From positions 48,870 through 112,869 of the forward strand of contig NZ_BAJT01000013.1 of NCBI RefSeq assembly GCF_000613845.1: a stretch of DNA of 64,000 nt, in the 5' to 3' direction. The translations under genes were made by a program, and so were the position numbers. This document shows positions 37,126 to 45,957 of this stretch, one piece after another; position 1 is the stretch's first letter, and each line of letters opens with the position of its first letter. A model generated the notes under the pieces. The model had not been told where the DNA came from and searched no databases. It saw only the letters and a program-made list of their open reading frames with translations. The DNA is from Asaia astilbis JCM 15831 (GTDB taxonomy: Bacteria > Pseudomonadota > Alphaproteobacteria > Acetobacterales > Acetobacteraceae).

Positions 37126-37642
37126 TGGGCGCGCTTGCTCTGCAAATGGCCAGTGTAACCGGCGCCGATGCAATCGGTGCCCTGCTTCTGGGCACTGGCA
37201 TCACGAAACTGCTCGATCAGCCGGCCTTTGCTCGGTGATCGCCTCTTATCGCCTTATGCCCCTCGGCGCTGCCTTTCCGGCAGCACGGCTTTTGGGCGGC
37301 GCGCAGATCGTCACCGGTCTCTGGCTCTGCTCGGGATTTCTCCCGCAGGAGGCATGCCTGGTAGCCGCAGCATTATTCGCGGTCTTTGCGCTGGCAATGG
37401 GGATCAATGTCGCACGCGGTCGTACAGACCTCTCCTGCGGATGTCTGCCCGGTCACGATAGCAAGCTCACCGGCAGATCGGTGTTGCGCACCCTCTCCCT
37501 GACCGCGCTGATGCTCGCCGCCGCTGCGATCGACCGCTCCCTCGGATACATGCTCGACGCTGTGGCCTTAATGAGCGGAACCTCTCTCCTCTTGCTGACA
37601 CTCGCCTCGCTCCAGCTGAACACCGCAGGAGAGCCGGCATGA
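37122..37642 (+). pseudogene. mauE: MauE-like membrane protein, frameshifted
   Basis: MauE is the membrane protein needed, with MauD, for disulfide formation and stability of the TTQ subunit. The start (ATGATGGGCGCG, overlapping the mauB stop) gives MGALALQMASVTGADAIGAL, which after one base insertion near 37237 continues as VIASYRLMPLGAAFPAARLL with four membrane helices and the conserved cysteine loop DLSCGCLPGHDSKLTG. About 173 residues, as expected. The order mauB-E-D-A and overlapping stops support the call. The break is a single missing base, probably an assembly error. Confidence 0.82.
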
Positions 37643-38238
37643 TGACAATTCTCTTTGGTTCGACCCTGCTTCTGGCGGGATTGTGCTGCTTGCTCACCCT
37701 TGCCGTACTGGTCCTGGCCAGGCAGATCGGTGTGCTTCACGAGCGGATCGCGCCTATCGGTCAGCAGCCTGTCCTGTCCGGTCTTCAGGCGGGTCAGGCC
37801 TTGCCCCGCATTACGGCAAAGCGGCTCGATGAGTCTCTTGTCGTTCTGGGCGGCCAGCATGAAACCGGCCGGTCGAGCCTCATCCTTTTCGTCTCGCCGG
37901 ACTGTCCGGTCTGCAAGCGTGTTCTGCCCATCGTGCAGGCTCAGGCGAATGTTCACGACCTCGATCTCGTCCTCGCTGGCGAGGGCGACGTCGCAGCGCT
38001 GCGCGCCATGGCTGCAGGCATACGGCTTGGAGCAACCCCTTTCGTGACCAGTCAGGAGCTTCTGCTCCTGCTCCAGATCGGCAGGTTGCCGACGCTTGTG
38101 ACCCTCGATCCGCGCGGTGTGATCACGTCGCGCGATGTCGCCAATACCCGACTACAGGTCGAGACGCTGATCGCGACCCTGCCTGCTTCCTCTTCCCCCT
38201 CGCTTGAGACCAAGGAGTTCCTCCATGACGCAGTCTGA
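37639..38238 (+). CDS. mauD: MauD: membrane-anchored thioredoxin-like disulfide protein
   Basis: A 199-residue protein with one N-terminal membrane helix and a periplasmic thioredoxin-like domain. The redox motif CPVC stands in LFVSPDCPVCKRVLP, and the IGRLPTLVTLDPRGVI segment contains the cis-proline. MauD is required to form the six disulfides of the MauA subunit. It overlaps mauE (ATGA) and is followed by mauA with a small overlap. A second MauD-like protein, with the motif changed to CPVS, lies at 40.0-40.6 kb. Confidence 0.92.
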   Translation: MMTILFGSTLLLAGLCCLLTLAVLVLARQIGVLHERIAPIGQQPVLSGLQAGQALPRITAKRLDESLVVLGGQHETGRSSLILFVSPDCPVCKRVLPIVQAQANVHDLDLVLAGEGDVAALRAMAAGIRLGATPFVTSQELLLLLQIGRLPTLVTLDPRGVITSRDVANTRLQVETLIATLPASSSPSLETKEFLHDAV

Positions 38239-38836
38239 ACGGCTTTCGGGCCGCGCCATTCAGGACGATGCCTCGTCCAGTCCGCTCGACCGGATCACGG
38301 AACGCCTGACCCGACATGTTGCAGGCCATAGCTCGCGACGCAGCGTGCTCGGCCGACTTGGCGCCTGGGTCACCTTCGGCGCGGTCGTGCCCCTTCTACC
38401 GGTAGAGCGCGCATCGGCGGCGGCTTCTCCGCACAAGGCCGAGCCTGAGAAATCCGGCACGCACGCGCCCTCACCCTTTGCTGCCAAGGCACAGACGACA
38501 GATCCGACGGCGTGCGATTACTGGCGCTATTGCGCCATTGACGGGTTCTTGTGTGCCTCCTGCGGAGGGGGCGTCCATAGCTGCCCACCCGGGACCCGCC
38601 CATCGCCGACGTCATGGATCGGCACGTGCTTCAACCCGCGTGACGGTCAGTCCTACCTCGTGGCCTATCGTGATTGCTGTGGGCAGGATGCCTGCAGCCA
38701 GCCGCCCTGTCTTGGCACGGATGGTGATCAGCCCAGCTATCGTCCCCAGGCCAATAACGACATCATCTGGTGCTTCGGTACGGGTGCGCTCGTCTATAAC
38801 TGTTCAACATCCGTCCTTGTCGGAAACGCGTCATGA
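38225..38836 (+). CDS. mauA: TTQ amine dehydrogenase small subunit (MauA/AauA-like)
   Basis: Catalytic subunit carrying tryptophan tryptophylquinone. A long twin-arginine leader (SSRRSVLGRLGAWVTFGAVV) is followed by the cysteine-rich mature domain: CDYWRYCAIDGFLCASCGGG, then a Trp in TSWIGTCFNP, RDCCGQ, and the second Trp in NDIIWCFG. The two tryptophans in SWIG and IIWC are those that cross-link to TTQ in MADH, and the cysteine pattern fits six disulfides. AGGAG precedes ATG 38225. The protein length (203 with leader) is normal. No mauG homologue, which makes TTQ in methylamine dehydrogenase, is in this window. Confidence 0.94.
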   Translation: MTQSERLSGRAIQDDASSSPLDRITERLTRHVAGHSSRRSVLGRLGAWVTFGAVVPLLPVERASAAASPHKAEPEKSGTHAPSPFAAKAQTTDPTACDYWRYCAIDGFLCASCGGGVHSCPPGTRPSPTSWIGTCFNPRDGQSYLVAYRDCCGQDACSQPPCLGTDGDQPSYRPQANNDIIWCFGTGALVYNCSTSVLVGNAS

Positions 38837-39296
38837 CCAAACGCCTCCTCTCAGTCGCCAGCCTGCTCGCTCTGCCTTTCGTCATGGGCAGCGCCGCCCA
38901 TGCAGAAGACGGTCAGGCCGTCTACACGACCAATTGCAGCGTCTGCCACCAGGCGGGCGGCGTCGGGTCTCCCGGTCAGTTTCCGCCTCTTGCCGGACGG
39001 GTTGGCAAAATTGCCGCAATGCCCGGAGGCAAAACCTACATCGTCGATGTTTTGCTTAATGGCATGCACGGCAGCATCGATGCCGGCGGCGCAAGCTATA
39101 TGGCTTCATGCCCTCTTTCAAGGCGCTGACCGACGATCAGCTCGCCGCTGTGCTCACCTATCTCAGCACCATCGATACACCGGGTGCTCCGGCCTTTACG
39201 GCCGATGACGTGAAAGCTGCGCGCGCCGCACCGAAAAAGGCCAAGGAAATCCTGGCCGAAAGAAAGGTTCTGAATGACGCGCACACGCTTCCCTGA
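38833..39296 (+). pseudogene. Periplasmic monohaem cytochrome c, frameshifted
   Basis: Signal peptide MTKRLLSVASLLALPFVMGS..HA, then a class I cytochrome c with haem motif CSVCH near residue 36 and PPLAGRVGKIAAMPGG. One base is missing near 39098: TATAATGGC would give SYNGFMPSFKALTDDQLA, restoring the Met ligand and the C-terminal helix (VLTYLSTIDTPGAP). It follows mauA with a 4-base overlap and is a natural electron acceptor for the amine dehydrogenase, in place of amicyanin, which I do not see. The break is single and probably an error. Confidence 0.82.
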
Positions 39297-39732
39297 TTTT
39301 CTGCTCGTCAGCAGCCTCGTCCTCCTCGGCCTTTTGGGAATGAGCGGGGCGAGAGCCGCCATCCAGACTCACACCGTAACGAATTACCTGACCCATTGTG
39401 GCGGCTGCCACGGGATCGAGGGCGTATCCGGCAAAACCTTCGTGCCGACCCTGCGTGATCAGGTCGGGCAGTTCACCTGTTCGCAGGAAGGGCGGGATTA
39501 TCTGGTGCGGGTTCCCGGCATTTCGATGTCACTGATACGCGACGATCAGGAATTGGCCGACGTTCTGAACTTCGTTCTGTTCCGCCTCGGCGGCAACAGC
39601 ACCCCGACGAGCACAAAGCCGTTCACCGCAACAGAAGTCCATACGCTGCGGGCTCAACCTCTCCAGACCGATGATCTGATGGCTTTGCGCGCTGAAGTAC
39701 TCAGCCGGGCACGCGCCGCCTGTCCACACTGA
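39274..39732 (+). CDS. Periplasmic cytochrome c, second of the amine dehydrogenase cluster
   Basis: A 152-residue exported protein with signal peptide (LLVSSLVLLGLLGMSGARA) and one haem motif CGGCH near residue 42; a Met in ISMSLI may be the sixth ligand. The C-terminal 60 residues are helical and unlike standard class I cytochromes. Similar monohaem proteins follow the aau/mau dehydrogenase genes in other bacteria. It overlaps the preceding cytochrome gene by 23 bases. It may carry electrons onward to the bc1/oxidase branch or serve maturation; the precise role is inference. Confidence 0.8.
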   Translation: MTRTRFPDFLLVSSLVLLGLLGMSGARAAIQTHTVTNYLTHCGGCHGIEGVSGKTFVPTLRDQVGQFTCSQEGRDYLVRVPGISMSLIRDDQELADVLNFVLFRLGGNSTPTSTKPFTATEVHTLRAQPLQTDDLMALRAEVLSRARAACPH

Positions 39733-39766
39733 ACGCTCTTCTCTCGCGCCTGAAATGAGGCCAGAG

Positions 39767-39792
39767 AGGAGGCTTTTGTGAGAGAGCCTCCT
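39767..39792. terminator. Bidirectional hairpin between convergent operons
   Basis: Perfect 8-bp stem AGGAGGCT / AGCCTCCT with a 10-base loop, 35 bases after the last gene of the plus-strand amine dehydrogenase cluster and about 210 bases before the end of the minus-strand bc1 operon. T-rich sequence is only partial (TTC), so efficiency is uncertain. Confidence 0.5.
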
Positions 39793-40002
39793 TCAAGAAG
39801 GCCGGTATCTCTCCAACGATCAATGCTTGCGTTCGGGAGAAGACAAGCCAGCGTTTGGGGACGAAACGGCACCAAGCCGCCGCCCTCTTCTCCACCCGAC
39901 TGCCTTCCTCGCAGAAGAGGGTATGCCGTGCAGCAGCCTCGGAAATTCATGCGTTGATCTCAGGAAAAGCCCGGAAGCTGATACCCTGCGGGAAGAAGGG
40001 CC

Positions 40003-40608
40003 TCAGCCTGCCAGAGCGTTCGGGTTGGCCGTCATGAACCCCTGCAACGAGCGATAACCGGTCTCCTGCACGCCCAGCAGGCTCTCCAGATGTTCGAGAT
40101 TATTGACCAGACCACGCGCCTGCACCGTCCCGGTCAGATCGAGCAGAACAGCGAACGGGACGCGATCGACCCCAAGAATGCGTCCGAGCTTGGGATCATT
40201 CACAAATCTCGCCTCGGAGAGGCCCAGCTTCGCAACTGCATGCTTTTGGACCTCCTCACTTTCGTCACCACAATAAAGCAGCGACAACGCTTCCCGCCGG
40301 GCGAAATCATTGATGATCGGCACCATCTTGCGCGAGACAGGACAGGAGCCAGAGACAAAGACCAGCAGTTGCGAGCGACCGTCTTCACGCACGCCGCCTG
40401 CCGTCACCTCGGTACCGTCAAGGCTTCGCAATAGCGTCCCCGGCAGGTGATCCGTCGCCGCAGCTGTGGGCGCCAGCGCCCCCAGAGGGGCGATACGACG
40501 ATAGAGAGTTCTGACACGCCGGAACATCAGCACGACAAGCAAACAGAGCCCCAGCGCGACCAGCCAGACCACTCCCTGCGCACAGAACAGCGTTGTCGTA
40601 TCGCTCAT
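40003..40608 (-). CDS. MauD-like thioredoxin-fold protein with CPVS motif
   Basis: A 201-residue membrane-anchored protein of the same family as the MauD at 37.6 kb: N-terminal helix (VVWLVALGLCLLVVLMFRRV), a linker IAPLGALAP and a thioredoxin-like domain with the cis-Pro segment VDRVPFAVLLDLTG. The active-site motif is CPVS (in FVSGSCPVSRKMVP), so the second redox Cys is absent; it cannot do normal dithiol-disulfide exchange, but could trap or transfer a single thiol. The start ATG 40608 overlaps the stop of cytochrome c1 (the longer frame to 40740 lies within that gene). A MauD paralogue translationally coupled to a bc1 complex is unusual. Confidence 0.8.
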   Translation of the reverse strand: MSDTTTLFCAQGVVWLVALGLCLLVVLMFRRVRTLYRRIAPLGALAPTAAATDHLPGTLLRSLDGTEVTAGGVREDGRSQLLVFVSGSCPVSRKMVPIINDFARREALSLLYCGDESEEVQKHAVAKLGLSEARFVNDPKLGRILGVDRVPFAVLLDLTGTVQARGLVNNLEHLESLLGVQETGYRSLQGFMTANPNALAG

Positions 40609-41300
40609 TGACGGTTTTCCTTCACGCGCTTCCAGACGCGATGCTTGAGCAGGGCCAGCAAGACGGTCAGACCTGCGAGATAGCCCAAAACGGCCAGCCC
40701 GGTATGAGACCGTGCACTGCGATGCGGATGAGCCACCCAATCGAGAAACGCTCCGACATCCTGTGCCATCTGGGGAAGGGTAGCCTTCGTGCCGTCAGCA
40801 TAGGTCACCTGACCGTCATGAAGCGGCGGCGGCATCCCGATATGCTTCTGAGCGAAAGCTGTATTGTAATAAGACCCTGCAGAGAGGACGACGCCAGCCG
40901 GCTTGGGCTCATAAGAACGCAGGATCGTCTCGATCCGCCCGGCGCCCCCTTCTTCCGTCATCGCAAGTCGTGAGAAATCCGGGGGGGTATCGCCATGGTT
41001 CGCCAGGCGCGCCATGGCCTCGCTCGGATAGGGCGAACCGATGGAATCCGAAAGACGGGCCGGACGGGTCTTCGGATCGCCATCATCATCCACGCCGTCA
41101 GGCACCTGATGCGACGCGGCATAGGCCTTGATATCGGCCACGGCGAGACCGATCCCGGAAAGATCGGCAAAGGTCACATGGTCAAGACTATGGCAGGTAG
41201 CGCAGACCTGACGATAGACCTGAAACCCGCGTTGCTCGGGCGTGGAGGCCTGCGCCGTGAGGGGGAGCGCCATGAGACCGATCAGAAGGACTCGTTTCAT
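40605..41300 (-). CDS. petC: Cytochrome c1 subunit of bc1 complex
   Basis: A 231-residue protein with signal peptide, haem c motif CATCH near residue 33 and Met ligand in IGMPPPL near 157, and a C-terminal membrane anchor (LGYLAGLTVLLALL) ending in a basic tail, the structure of cytochrome c1. DFSRLAMTEEGGAGRI corresponds to the DLS region of the family. It overlaps cytochrome b by ATGA upstream and the MauD-like gene downstream, so the operon is Rieske-b-c1-MauD-like. The complex passes electrons from ubiquinol to cytochrome c. Confidence 0.92.
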   Translation of the reverse strand: MKRVLLIGLMALPLTAQASTPEQRGFQVYRQVCATCHSLDHVTFADLSGIGLAVADIKAYAASHQVPDGVDDDGDPKTRPARLSDSIGSPYPSEAMARLANHGDTPPDFSRLAMTEEGGAGRIETILRSYEPKPAGVVLSAGSYYNTAFAQKHIGMPPPLHDGQVTYADGTKATLPQMAQDVGAFLDWVAHPHRSARSHTGLAVLGYLAGLTVLLALLKHRVWKRVKENRQ

Positions 41301-42496
41301 CGGTTCTCTCCACGAAGGGAGGCCGGAACGGGGCGCGTTTTTTCAAACCTGGGCAAGAACGGAAGCAGGAGCAGAAAATAGGCGTAATAATAGGCGACGC
41401 TGAGACGGCTGATACCGAGCCACAGCCCGGTAGGCTTGTGCATGCCTGCCACTCCAAGAGCGATAAAGGCAATAAACAGACCCAGAAGCGCCCAGCGTAG
41501 TACCGGGCGAAAACGTGCCGATTTCACGGGTGAGCGATCAAGCCACGGGACAGCAAAGAGCACAGCAACGCTGCCAGCAGACAGGAGGAGCCCCCCAAGC
41601 TTGAAAGGCACCGCGCGCAGAATGCCGTAAAAAGGCGCGAAATACCATTCGGGCGTGATGTCGCCCGGCGTCACCAGAGGGTTGGCCATCGCGTAATTAT
41701 TGGCAAGCGTCAGGAGATCCGGAGCGAAGAAGATCAGGACTGCATAGACCATGAGAAACAGACACAGACCAAGCCCGTCCTTGGTGGTGTAATAGGGGTG
41801 AAAGGGCACGACATCGTCGGATGTTTCCGGTTCCACGCCCGTCGGATTATTCGACCCCACCACATGCAGCGCGGCGACGTGCAGCACGATCACGCCGATG
41901 ATCGAGAACGCCGTCACGAAATGCAGCACGTAAAAACGGTGCAGAGCCACCGAGCCCAGCCCCTCACCGCCCAGAAGCCATGAGGCGAGTGCCGGACCGA
42001 TAACCGGCACGGCATTCATCGCATTGATTACGACCGTGGCGCCCCAATAGGACATCTGGCCCCAAGGCAGGATGTAACCTGCAAACGCCGCAATCATGAC
42101 CAGAATAAACAGGCCCAACCCTGTCAGCCAGAGCAGCTCTCGTGGGGTTTTGTAAGAGCCGTAATAGAGACTGCGCGCCATGTGCACGTAGAGTGCCGCA
42201 AAAAGCATCGACACGCCGCCCATATGAATGGCACGGACCAGCCAGCCAGATGACACATGACGGTCGATCGTCTCGATGCTGTTGAATGCCTCGGCAACGC
42301 TTGGCGTATAATTGAGCGCCAGAAAAATGCCGCTCACAATCAAAAGCGCGAGGGCAATCGTCGCAAAGGCCCCGAAATTCCACAGATAATTCAGATTACG
42401 CGGCATCGCGAAATCGACATATTCGCGCCGAAAGGCAGAGACGATGGGCAGACGTGCTTCGAGCCAGCCCGTTGGCGATGTTTCAGGTTTGCTCAT
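41297..42496 (-). CDS. petB: Cytochrome b subunit of bc1 complex
   Basis: A 399-residue multi-helix protein. The four haem ligands are visible as two histidine pairs, in AIHMGG and LYVHMARS of helix B and in LHFVTAF and LHVAALH of helix D. The quinol-oxidation PEWY motif is in TPEWYFAPFY, and GYILPWGQMSYWGATV is the cd1 region. About eight membrane helices are seen. Length and motifs are normal for alphaproteobacterial cytochrome b, so the enzyme should be active. Confidence 0.95.
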   Translation of the reverse strand: MSKPETSPTGWLEARLPIVSAFRREYVDFAMPRNLNYLWNFGAFATIALALLIVSGIFLALNYTPSVAEAFNSIETIDRHVSSGWLVRAIHMGGVSMLFAALYVHMARSLYYGSYKTPRELLWLTGLGLFILVMIAAFAGYILPWGQMSYWGATVVINAMNAVPVIGPALASWLLGGEGLGSVALHRFYVLHFVTAFSIIGVIVLHVAALHVVGSNNPTGVEPETSDDVVPFHPYYTTKDGLGLCLFLMVYAVLIFFAPDLLTLANNYAMANPLVTPGDITPEWYFAPFYGILRAVPFKLGGLLLSAGSVAVLFAVPWLDRSPVKSARFRPVLRWALLGLFIAFIALGVAGMHKPTGLWLGISRLSVAYYYAYFLLLLPFLPRFEKTRPVPASLRGENR

Positions 42497-42505
42497 GGTC
42501 GCCGT

Positions 42506-43162
42506 TCAGATCTGCTGGATGGAGGCGATGGAGAAACCCGGATCACCCTTGCTCTGCCCGATACGCACATGCGTGGCAGACATCATGGTGACGGGGGGCA
42601 CCGGGAGATTATAGGGCGCAGGAGCCTCTTTATAGACACGCCCTGCTACATCGAATTGCGAGCCATGACACGGGCAGGAATATTTTCCGGATTTGTCGTT
42701 GGTCGAAGGCGTCGCATAGGACGGTACGCAGCCGAGATGCGTGCAGATGCCGATCAGCACGCCGATTTCAGGCACAACGGAGCGATGCCAGTTCGTCGCG
42801 TCTTTGGGCTGCTGCAGTATTTTGGAATCCGGATCGCGCAAACGCTGCCCGAGATCGGAGGCGCGCAATGAGGCCAGCATTTCGGGCGTGCGCTTTTGAA
42901 TGAAGACGGGCCAGCCGCGCCATGTCACGACAAGCTGCTGACCGGCACGAAGCGAAGAAATGTCCACATCGATTGAGTCGTCTTCTCCCAGCGACGTATT
43001 CGCGGTGCCATTCAGACTGTCGAGAAAAGGATAAGCAAGAGCACAGGCGCCGAGACACCCCGCCCCTACGACAACTGTCGACAGCACATCGCGCCGCCTG
43101 GCCCCTCTCTCGGGCAACGGACAGGAAGGAGATGAGGGGGGGCTGTCTGCGTCCTGCGTCAT
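42506..43162 (-). CDS. petA: Rieske iron-sulfur subunit of bc1 complex
   Basis: A 218-residue protein. The N-terminus has a Tat-like signal/anchor (RGARRRDVLSTVVVGAGCLG), and the [2Fe-2S] ligands lie in CTHLGCVP and SCPCHGSQFD (Cys-x-His and Cys-x-x-His boxes), followed by APAPYNLPVPP. The frame opens at 43447, but ATG 43162 gives the standard N-terminus. It is the first gene of the operon, and its promoter lies in the 166-base gap shared with the divergent molybdoenzyme genes. Confidence 0.94.
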   Translation of the reverse strand: MTQDADSPPSSPSCPLPERGARRRDVLSTVVVGAGCLGACALAYPFLDSLNGTANTSLGEDDSIDVDISSLRAGQQLVVTWRGWPVFIQKRTPEMLASLRASDLGQRLRDPDSKILQQPKDATNWHRSVVPEIGVLIGICTHLGCVPSYATPSTNDKSGKYSCPCHGSQFDVAGRVYKEAPAPYNLPVPPVTMMSATHVRIGQSKGDPGFSIASIQQI

Positions 43163-43328
43163 GAAGTCCTGCTGAATTAGGATGTATCGATCATCCCGGC
43201 GCCACAAAATCGTGTCAACATCAAAACAACTTTTCGACCCAGATTTGAAAGCAGACTTGCATTCATGAAAGACACTGGCGATCCTGTTCTGGCGAACGGC
43301 ACCCGAAAAACCGAAAGATAACAGCGAC

Positions 43329-43783
43329 ATGAGAACGATTCTTATCAACGGTGAATCGCATGACGTAAATGCTCCGGATGACATGCCCCTTCTTTGGGTG
43401 CTGCGTGATCTTCTTGGGCTGACCGGCACAAAATATGGCTGCGGCATCGCTCAATGCGGGGCCTGTACCGTGCATGTGGCCGGACAGCCGGCGCGCGCCT
43501 GCCAGTTGCCGATTTCCCTGATCGGGGACAGACCCGTCACAACCATAGAGCCATCGGCAAGACCGCCCTCGGCCAGCGCGTGCAGGAAGCCTGGCTTGAA
43601 GAACAGGTGATCCAGTGCGGTTACTGCCAGTCGGGGCAGATCATGGCAGCCACCGCCCTGCTCCAGACCACGCCTGCGCCAAATGATGACGATATCGATG
43701 ATGCCATGTCGGGCAATATCTGTCGCTGCGGCACGTATGTGCGCATACGCGCCGCTATCCACAAGGCTGCCAGCAATGCGTAA
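43329..43783 (+). pseudogene. [2Fe-2S] subunit of molybdenum aldehyde oxidase (AldF/IorA-like), frameshifted
   Basis: Small subunit with two [2Fe-2S] clusters. The plant-type ferredoxin motif [16 protein letters not shown] is near residues 38-54, and the second cluster site [10 protein letters not shown] and [15 protein letters not shown] is in the second half. One base is missing near 43551 (GAGGCCATC is expected), after which the frame [17 protein letters not shown] continues. The product, about 151 residues, passes electrons from the molybdopterin subunit to the cytochrome. Start ATG 43329 has AGCGACATG context. It overlaps the next gene by 8 bases. Confidence 0.85.
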
Positions 43784-45957
43784 ACCCTATCAGATCGGAC
43801 CGGCACTCAACAGACGCGCCGTTTTACGTGCAGCCCTCGCGACAGGGGGCGGATTGATCCTCTCCGGCGTCATTCCAGGACTGCCAGGGGCGCATGCCGA
43901 GCCAGAGGGCGTCTTCACACCCAATGCCTTCATTCGCATCGACCGCGAGGGGGCCATCACCTTCATCATGCGTCACGCCGAGATGGGTCAGGGCATTTAT
44001 ACAGGCATTGCCATGCTCCTCGCCGAGGAGCTGGAAGTCGCCCTCGACAAGGTTGCGCTGGAAGCGGCGCCTGCTGATTCCCGCTATATCGACAAAACGG
44101 CTGGAGAAGAGGTCACGGGCGGATCGGCCTCGACAAGGGATAGCTGGGTACCGCTCCGCCAGGCTGGAGCTGCCGCACGCATCATGCTGGTCCGGGCTGC
44201 CGCCAAGCGCTGGTCTGTGCCCGTCGAAAGCTGTGAGGCACGTGACGGTGCCGTGCTGCATCCCTCTTCCGGCAGGAGCCTGTCTTATGGTGCTCTGGCG
44301 GATGACGCGGCCCGGCAACCCGTACCCGATCCCGTTCCGCTCAAGGATCCTTCGCAATTCCGCTTGATTGGCACGAACCCGCGACGCATGGATACGCGTG
44401 CCAAAAGTAACGGCAGTGCCGTATTCGGTATCGATGTACGCCTCGACGGGATGAAGATCGGCCGGATCATGGCCTGTCCTGTAAGAGGCGGCACTCTGAA
44501 AGGCTTCGACAGGGAAGCTGCCCTCAAAATTCCGGGCGTGATCGAGATCGTGACTCTGCCCGACGCGCTCGCTGTGATCGGTGACCATAGCTGGGCTGCC
44601 TTTCGGGAATGAAGGCAGCCAACCCGCAATGGGATCTCGGCCCGCACGCTGCAATATCGAGTGCCACGCTTTTATCAGCGCTTCGGCAGGCCTCGGAACA
44701 GAACGGGCTGGTCGCCAAGAAGACGGGAGATGCCGTCTCAGCTCTCGCAAGTGCCTCCAAACGTGTAGACGCTGTCTACGAGCTGCCCTTTCTGGCTCAT
44801 GCCGCACTGGAGCCGATCAATACCACGCTTCATATCCGGTCCGACTCCGCCGATGTCTGGGTCGGGACACAGGTGCCGATCCGGGCCCGTCAGGAAGTCG
44901 CCGACGCCACGGGTCTGCCGCCAGAACGGATTACCGTTCATAACCATGTGATTGGAGGCGGCTTCGGCCGCAGACTGGATTCCAGCTCGATCGGTCAGGC
45001 AGCCCGTCTGGCCAAGCAGGTGGCTTATCCCGTCAAGCTCTTCTGGTCGCGTGAGGAGGATATCCGTCAGGACCAGTTCAGACCTTTCTACTACGATCGT
45101 ATTACCGCCGGGCTCAACGAACAGGGCATGATCAAGGCGTGGCATCACCGGACAACCGGGTCCTTCGTGCTGGCGCGCTGGGCGCCCGAAGGACTTCAGA
45201 ACGGTCTGGACTCCGACGCCGTTGAGGGCGCTACCGAAACGCCCTACGCTATTCCGGCCCAACTCAACGAGGCGGTTCAATGCGAGCCTGAAGGGCTCAT
45301 CACCTTGTGGTGGCGCGGTGTGGGCCCCACCCACAATATCTTTGTTGTCGAAAGCATGATGGACGAGCTGGCTCATGCAAGCGGGACCGACCCGCTTGCC
45401 TTCCGGCGCAAGCATCTCGCCCCCTCCCCGCGCGGATTGAAAGTCCTCAACGAGGCAGCAAAACAGGCCGGATGGGGACGCGAGTTGCCCAAAGGTCACG
45501 GGCTCGGTATCGCCCTTCATTATTCCTTTCAATGTTGGGCAGCGACCGTGCTGGAGGTCAGGGTAGAGGCAGACGGGCAGATCCATCTTGTCAAAGCCGA
45601 TACCGCTGTCGATTGCGGGCCGATCGTGTTTCCCGACGCTGTACGCGCCAGATTCAGGGGGGACTGATTTTCGGCCTCACCATGGCGCTTTATAATGAGA
45701 TCACCTTCCACAACGGTCAGGCAGAGCAGAGCAATTTTCACGATTACCGGATGATGCGCATCAATGAGGCCCCTGATATCCGTGTGCATCTGGTGTCTGA
45801 CCCTACCGCAGAGGTCGGCGGTATCGGTGAGGTAGGAACGGTGGCTGCCGCACCTGCCCTTGCCAATGCGCTCTTTGCCGCAACAGGGCGACGGTTGCGC
45901 CGCATCCCCTTCGCGCCCCAGATGAGCCCGCGGAACGATGGGGAGAAAGACCTATGA
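43776..45957 (+). pseudogene. Molybdopterin subunit of aldehyde oxidase (AldH/IorB-like), two frameshifts
   Basis: Large subunit of a xanthine-oxidase-family periplasmic enzyme. The leader carries twin arginines (LNRRAVLRAALATGGG). Visible family elements: MRHAEMGQGIYTGIAM, the cofactor loop VIGGGFGRRLDSSS, GLGIALHYSF and the C-terminal GIGEVGTVAAAPALA, where Glu is the catalytic base. Two single-base gaps split the gene: near 44607 (AAFRE should continue AAFRGMKAANPQWDL) and near 45648 (a C missing before CAGATTCAGGG). About 727 residues when joined. In acetic acid bacteria this trio is the membrane-bound aldehyde dehydrogenase; isoquinoline oxidoreductase is the other close relative. Both breaks are at short homopolymers. 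Confidence 0.84.

Noticed and set aside
36367..37173. 268-codon minus-strand frame opposite mauB
   Set aside because: Antisense shadow in a GC-rich gene; mauB has a signal peptide and clear propeller repeats.
43824..44807. 327-codon minus-strand frame opposite the molybdopterin subunit
   Set aside because: Shadow frame; the plus strand has the recognisable molybdopterin-binding sequence once two indels are repaired.
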